Below are positions 5,422 through 8,589 of a DNA stretch of 8,589 nucleotides, in pieces (position 1 is the stretch's first letter; each line of letters starts with the position of its first letter). Made by a program: the position numbers and the translations under genes. The DNA comes from Spirochaetaceae bacterium (lineage in GTDB: Bacteria; Spirochaetota; Spirochaetia; Treponematales; Treponemataceae): the NCBI GenBank assembly GCA_031271875.1, contig JAISVD010000042.1, forward strand, positions 1 through 8,589, written 5' to 3'. The notes below the pieces were generated by a model. The model worked only from the letters and a program-made list of their open reading frames with translations. It searched no databases and was not told where the DNA came from.

Positions 5422-6248
5422 GAGCTGCAAAGATCGAATCGTTCTGCCTCAGGGCGGTTGTATATATCGCCGCCGCGTTAACCGTGGGCGCCCTCATCTC
5501 CCTTGTGGCGTATATCCTCGTAAAGGGTATCCCGAACCTGTCGTTTTCCCTGTTCAGTTTTACCTATAATTCGGAAAACGTCTCCCTGTTCCCGGCTCTG
5601 GTAAATACCATTACCATGACGGCCCTTTCGCTTCTGCTGGCGGTGCCTCTGGGAATATTCTCGGCCATATATCTTGTTGAATATGCCGGACGGGGAAACA
5701 AGCTGGTTTTGCTGGTTCGTATTACGGCGGAGACCCTTTCGGGGATTCCTTCTATCGTATACGGACTCTTCGGGTTTTTGCTGTTTGTGACCACCCTGGG
5801 ATGGGGATATTCACTGCTGGCCGGCGCCTTTACCCTGGCGATCATGATTCTTCCCGTTATAATGCGTACCACCGAGGAAGCGCTGCGATCCGTTCCGGAT
5901 AACTACCGGGAAGGAAGTTTTGGCCTTGGCGCCGGGAAGCTGAGGACCGTATTCAGAATCGTACTGCCCGCCGCTGTTCCGGGGATACTTGCGGGAGTTG
6001 TGCTTTCGGTAGGGCGGATTGTCGGTGAGACCGCAGCGCTTATCTACACCGCCGGTACGGTCGCCCAGATTCCGTCAACCGTTATAGCTTCGGGGCGGAC
6101 CCTTTCGGTACATATGTACGCGCTTTGGAGCGAGGGGCTCAATACCGGACCATCCTACGCTACCGCAGTAGTACTGCTGGTGATTGTTATCGGACTTAAC
6201 GCGCTTTCTGCGTCAATCGCGAAAAGGCTTGTAAAGACCGGAGGATAA
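5418..6248 (+). CDS. pstA: Phosphate ABC transporter permease PstA
   Basis: PstA is the partner permease that forms the channel with PstC. The start is GTG 5418, overlapping the pstC stop in a GTGA arrangement, with AAAGGA eight bases upstream. The 276 residues include about six hydrophobic segments, the conserved LSGIPSIVYGLFGF, the EAA loop REGSFGLGAGKLRTVFRIVLP with LPAAVPGILAGVVL behind it, and GRIVGETAALIYTAGT, all typical of PstA. The region after that (SGRTLSVHMYALWSEGLN) matches the PstA periplasmic loop. It is followed by a 71-base gap to pstB, the longest gap inside the operon, which contains a small hairpin overlapping the pstA stop codon. Confidence 0.93.
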   Translation: MRAAKIESFCLRAVVYIAAALTVGALISLVAYILVKGIPNLSFSLFSFTYNSENVSLFPALVNTITMTALSLLLAVPLGIFSAIYLVEYAGRGNKLVLLVRITAETLSGIPSIVYGLFGFLLFVTTLGWGYSLLAGAFTLAIMILPVIMRTTEEALRSVPDNYREGSFGLGAGKLRTVFRIVLPAAVPGILAGVVLSVGRIVGETAALIYTAGTVAQIPSTVIASGRTLSVHMYALWSEGLNTGPSYATAVVLLVIVIGLNALSASIAKRLVKTGG

Positions 6249-6256
6249 CCGGTTTT
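6234..6256 (+). other. Hairpin across the pstA stop codon
   Basis: AAGACCGG (6234-6241) and CCGGTTTT (6249-6256) can pair over eight positions, with one G-T wobble, around a seven-base loop that includes the pstA stop codon. The short T run makes it weakly terminator-like. It could partly attenuate or process the message between the permease genes and pstB. The evidence is only structural. Confidence 0.35.
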
Positions 6257-6319
6257 GCATCAAAATCGAGGCTGCTCTTCCTGAACGTCAGTTTTGAGAA
6301 AGCCCTGGGGAATGATTTT

Positions 6320-7069
6320 ATGGATAAAATGGTAACAAAAGACCTCGATCTGTTTTACGGAACATTTCAAGCGCTGAGAAACATCAACATCGCCATACAG
6401 GACAGGGAGATAACGGCATTTATAGGCCCTTCAGGATGCGGGAAATCCACACTCCTGAAGACCCTCAACAGGATGAATGATCTCGTTGAGGGCTGCCGGA
6501 TTACCGGTACGGTGCTGCTCGATGGCAAGGATGTGTACGGGGATATCGACACCAACGAGCTCAGGCGGCGGGTGGGGATGGTTTTCCAGAAGCCCAACCC
6601 CTTTCCTATGAGTATCTATGATAATATCGCTTTCGGTCCGCGTACCCACGGTATCCGCTCAAAAGCGCGGCTGGATGATGTTGTGGAGCGCTCACTCACC
6701 GACGCCGCGATCTGGAACGAGGTAAAGGATCGGCTCAGGAAGAGCGCCCTCAGTCTCTCAGGCGGACAGCAGCAGCGCCTCTGTATCGCCCGGGCCCTCG
6801 CGGTGGAGCCCGAAATCCTGCTGATGGATGAACCGACCAGCGCCCTGGATCCGATCTCCACCGCAAAGATCGAAGACCTGGTGGTGGAGATGAAAAACAG
6901 ATACGCCTTTGTCATTGTTACCCATAACATGCAGCAGGCGACCCGCATATCCGACAGAACCGCGTTTTTCCTGACCGGAGAAATAATCGAATATAATGAA
7001 ACCGAAAAACTGTTTTCAAATCCCCAGGACAAACGCACAGAAGATTATATAACCGGGAGGTTTGGCTGA
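6320..7069 (+). CDS. pstB: Phosphate import ATP-binding protein PstB
   Basis: PstB is the cytoplasmic ATPase that drives phosphate import through PstC-PstA. ATG 6320 has GGGGA about eight bases upstream; ATG 6329 is a less likely alternative. The 249 residues are a normal full length and every ATPase motif is visible: Walker A GPSGCGKST (36-44), a Q-loop in VFQKPNPFPMSIYDN, the signature LSGGQ (146-150) followed by QQRLCIARAL, Walker B ILLMDEP (166-172), D-loop SALD (174-177) and the switch histidine H202 in IVTHNMQQA. KPNPFPMSIYDN and LNRMND are characteristic of PstB rather than other ABC ATPases. Its stop shares one base with the phoU start (TGATG), suggesting coupled translation. Confidence 0.96.
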   Translation: MDKMVTKDLDLFYGTFQALRNINIAIQDREITAFIGPSGCGKSTLLKTLNRMNDLVEGCRITGTVLLDGKDVYGDIDTNELRRRVGMVFQKPNPFPMSIYDNIAFGPRTHGIRSKARLDDVVERSLTDAAIWNEVKDRLRKSALSLSGGQQQRLCIARALAVEPEILLMDEPTSALDPISTAKIEDLVVEMKNRYAFVIVTHNMQQATRISDRTAFFLTGEIIEYNETEKLFSNPQDKRTEDYITGRFG

Positions 7070-7710
7070 TGAGAAACAGGTTTGATATACAGCTTGAAAA
7101 TCTGAACAACGATATGATTGCCATGGGTGCGCTCTGCGAGAACGCTATCTCCAGCGCGGTCAAAGGGCTGCTGACATATAATGTCGATATAGCACGAGAA
7201 GCGATTGCTGTTGAAAAAGAGATAGACCAGAAGGAGCGGGACATTGAAGCGCTCTGCCTCAAACTGCTGCTCCAGCAGCAGCCCGTGGCCAGAGACCTCA
7301 GGCTCATATCCGCGGCCCTTAAAATGATCACCGATATGGAACGTATCGGTGATCAGGCCGCAGATATTGCGGAGATTGTGACCTTTGCCGACCTGAGCCG
7401 CAGTACCAGCAGCATCCATATTGCGGAGATGGCGGATGCCGCGATAAAAATGGTAACCGACAGTATAAACGCCTTTGTCGCCAGGGACATCCAGCTTGCC
7501 GAAGCCGTTATAGCCTATGACGATGTGGTTGACAATCTGTTTACCCAGATAAAAAAGGACATCGTCTCGCTGATCGCTTCCGACACCGTAACCGGTGAAG
7601 CCGCTATAGATGTACTGATGATCGCGAAATATCTGGAACGTATCGGGGACCACGCGGTCAATATCGCGGAATGGGTCGAATTTTCCATAACAGGTACACA
7701 CAAGGGGTAA
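7069..7710 (+). CDS. phoU: Phosphate signalling regulator PhoU
   Basis: PhoU is a cytoplasmic helical protein that connects the state of the Pst transporter to the PhoR kinase and keeps the Pho regulon off when phosphate is plentiful. ATG 7069 overlaps the pstB stop and follows GGGAGG at a good distance. Its 213 residues form the expected two repeats of a three-helix bundle, each with the metal-site signature: DMERIGDQAADIAE (Glu91 to Asp95 in the core) and YLERIGDHAVNIAE (Glu190 to Asp194). The region between, LLLQQQPVARDLRLI, is also typical. Placement between pstB and phoB is the common arrangement in Gram-positive and spirochaetal operons that combine transport and sensing. Confidence 0.95.
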   Translation: MRNRFDIQLENLNNDMIAMGALCENAISSAVKGLLTYNVDIAREAIAVEKEIDQKERDIEALCLKLLLQQQPVARDLRLISAALKMITDMERIGDQAADIAEIVTFADLSRSTSSIHIAEMADAAIKMVTDSINAFVARDIQLAEAVIAYDDVVDNLFTQIKKDIVSLIASDTVTGEAAIDVLMIAKYLERIGDHAVNIAEWVEFSITGTHKG

Positions 7711-7719
7711 CCGGACAGA

Positions 7720-8466
7720 ATGATTTACTGTGTTGAGGACGACAGGGGTATACGAGAGCTCATTGTTTACACTCTCAGGAATTCCGGTTTTGACGCAGAT
7801 GGGTTTGAGAGCGGCGGCGCTTTTATGAACAGACTGTACGCGGATATCCGCCGCAGAGAGCTGCTCCGCGGCAGTGCAGACCAGCAGTCGGGAAAATCGC
7901 AGTCCGATCTTGTTCTTCTTGATATCATGCTGCCCGGTGAAGACGGTTTGTCAATTCTGAGTTCCCTCCGGTCGTCGCCTGAAAGCGCCGCCGTTCCTGT
8001 CATCATGATAACAGCAAAGGGTACGGAGTACGACAGGGTTGTTGGTCTTGATGGCGGCGCCGATGATTACATTACCAAACCCTTCGGTATGACCGAACTT
8101 ATGGCCCGTATAAAAGCCGTATTGCGGCGCTGTTCTGACCGGGGGCCCGGCGGCCTGACGGAAGCTGAATCTGTGCTGATCTGCGGAACCATTCGGATGA
8201 ATACCGGGAGCCGTGTAGTGACTGTTGACGGTAAAACTGTTTATCTCACCCGCAGGGAATTTGAACTGCTCCAGATGTTTCTCCGCAGCCCCGGAATCGT
8301 GCTGACACGGGAAACCCTGCTTGAACATGTCTGGGGATATGAAAATATCGGTGAAACCCGTACCGTTGATGTACATGTCCGTACCCTTCGGCAAAAGCTC
8401 GGTTCCGAAGGGGCATGTATCGAAACTGTCCGGGGCATCGGATACCGCAGCGGAGAGCCGGTGTGA
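7720..8466 (+). CDS. phoB: Phosphate response regulator PhoB (OmpR family)
   Basis: PhoB is the DNA-binding response regulator that, when phosphorylated by PhoR, activates phosphate-starvation genes, most likely including this operon. It starts at ATG 7720, nine bases after phoU; the nearest AGGGG is about twelve bases away, so initiation may depend on coupling. The receiver domain has the acidic pocket (EDD, 6-8), phosphoacceptor D68 in LLDIMLPGEDG, T98 and K120 in ITKPFG. D68 is displaced from the usual position near 53 by about 15-18 extra polar residues before strand 3 (RRRELLRGSADQQSGKSQS). The winged-helix domain carries TRREFELLQMF, HVWGYE, the recognition helix around TRTVDVHVRTLRQKL (213-227) and GIGYR. 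Total length 248 residues. It is PhoB rather than another OmpR-type regulator because of its neighbours. Confidence 0.92.
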   Translation: MIYCVEDDRGIRELIVYTLRNSGFDADGFESGGAFMNRLYADIRRRELLRGSADQQSGKSQSDLVLLDIMLPGEDGLSILSSLRSSPESAAVPVIMITAKGTEYDRVVGLDGGADDYITKPFGMTELMARIKAVLRRCSDRGPGGLTEAESVLICGTIRMNTGSRVVTVDGKTVYLTRREFELLQMFLRSPGIVLTRETLLEHVWGYENIGETRTVDVHVRTLRQKLGSEGACIETVRGIGYRSGEPV

Positions 8467-8589
8467 GGAAAAAAATTTTTTTCGCTATTGCCGCGTCGGC
8501 AACAATAACGCTTGTTATGACAGCGGGGGTTATAATCCTGTTTTTATACAGTACCTTTGCGGCGCAGATGAAATCCGGTCTCATATCCG
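8463..8589 (+). CDS. phoR: Phosphate sensor histidine kinase PhoR, N-terminal fragment (runs off the window)
   Basis: GTG 8463 overlaps the phoB stop in a GTGA arrangement like that of pstC/pstA. The 42 codons visible read a basic start (MRKK) and one long hydrophobic segment, IFFAIAASATITLVMTAGV then IILFLY, followed by a polar stretch (STFAAQMKSGLIS). This is the expected start of a membrane-bound sensor kinase with a first transmembrane helix and an extracytoplasmic loop. No kinase motif lies inside the window, so the PhoR name rests on position after phoB and this topology. It would sense Pst/PhoU state and phosphorylate D68 of PhoB. Confidence 0.8.
   Translation, partial: MRKKIFFAIAASATITLVMTAGVIILFLYSTFAAQMKSGLIS

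Overview
The window joins two unlike pieces of bacterial DNA. The right-hand part (about 3430-8589) is a G+C-rich, tightly packed phosphate-starvation operon on the + strand: pstS, pstC, pstA, pstB, phoU, phoB and the first 42 codons of a phoR-like sensor kinase. Most junctions are short or overlapping (GTGA overlaps at pstC/pstA and phoB/phoR, TGATG at pstB/phoU). Upstream of pstS lie TTTACA repeats phased at 11 bp, a good candidate Pho box, so the operon probably controls itself through PhoR-PhoB. PstS is a lipoprotein whose two halves are in the reverse of the textbook order. The window has no rRNA or other firm taxonomic marker. The lipoprotein PstS, the PhoB N-terminus (MIYCVEDD) and the permuted PstS look like Clostridia or spirochaetes (for example Treponema); this is an inference only.

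The left part (about 242-3431) is A+T-rich and holds the wreck of a type IIS restriction-modification system. In order: a shortened, frameshifted XRE/Cro-type regulator; a double adenine methyltransferase of the M.FokI layout (two D12-class domains in one polypeptide), whose first domain is broken by an internal deletion and a nonsense codon while the second still reads intact; and a restriction endonuclease of the BstNBI/PleI/MlyI/AlwI family, broken by a large internal deletion, a 10-bp tandem duplication and probably a C-terminal frameshift. The remnant keeps a recognisable extended -10 promoter. The endonuclease is clearly dead; the second methyltransferase domain could survive as an orphan.

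At the far left, a G+C-rich gene on the - strand runs off the window; it may belong to the L-2-amino-thiazoline-4-carboxylic acid hydrolase-like family. An 11-bp near-identical direct repeat (231-241 and 3432-3442) sits at both edges of the A+T-rich island and may mark its insertion site between this gene and the pst operon.

Working together: PstS captures phosphate outside the membrane, PstC/PstA form the channel, PstB supplies ATP hydrolysis, PhoU links transporter state to PhoR, and PhoR phosphorylates PhoB, which would bind the phased repeats upstream of pstS. I did not find a wholly new system. The points most worth a second look are the permuted PstS, the phased Pho box and the readable history of decay in the R-M module.
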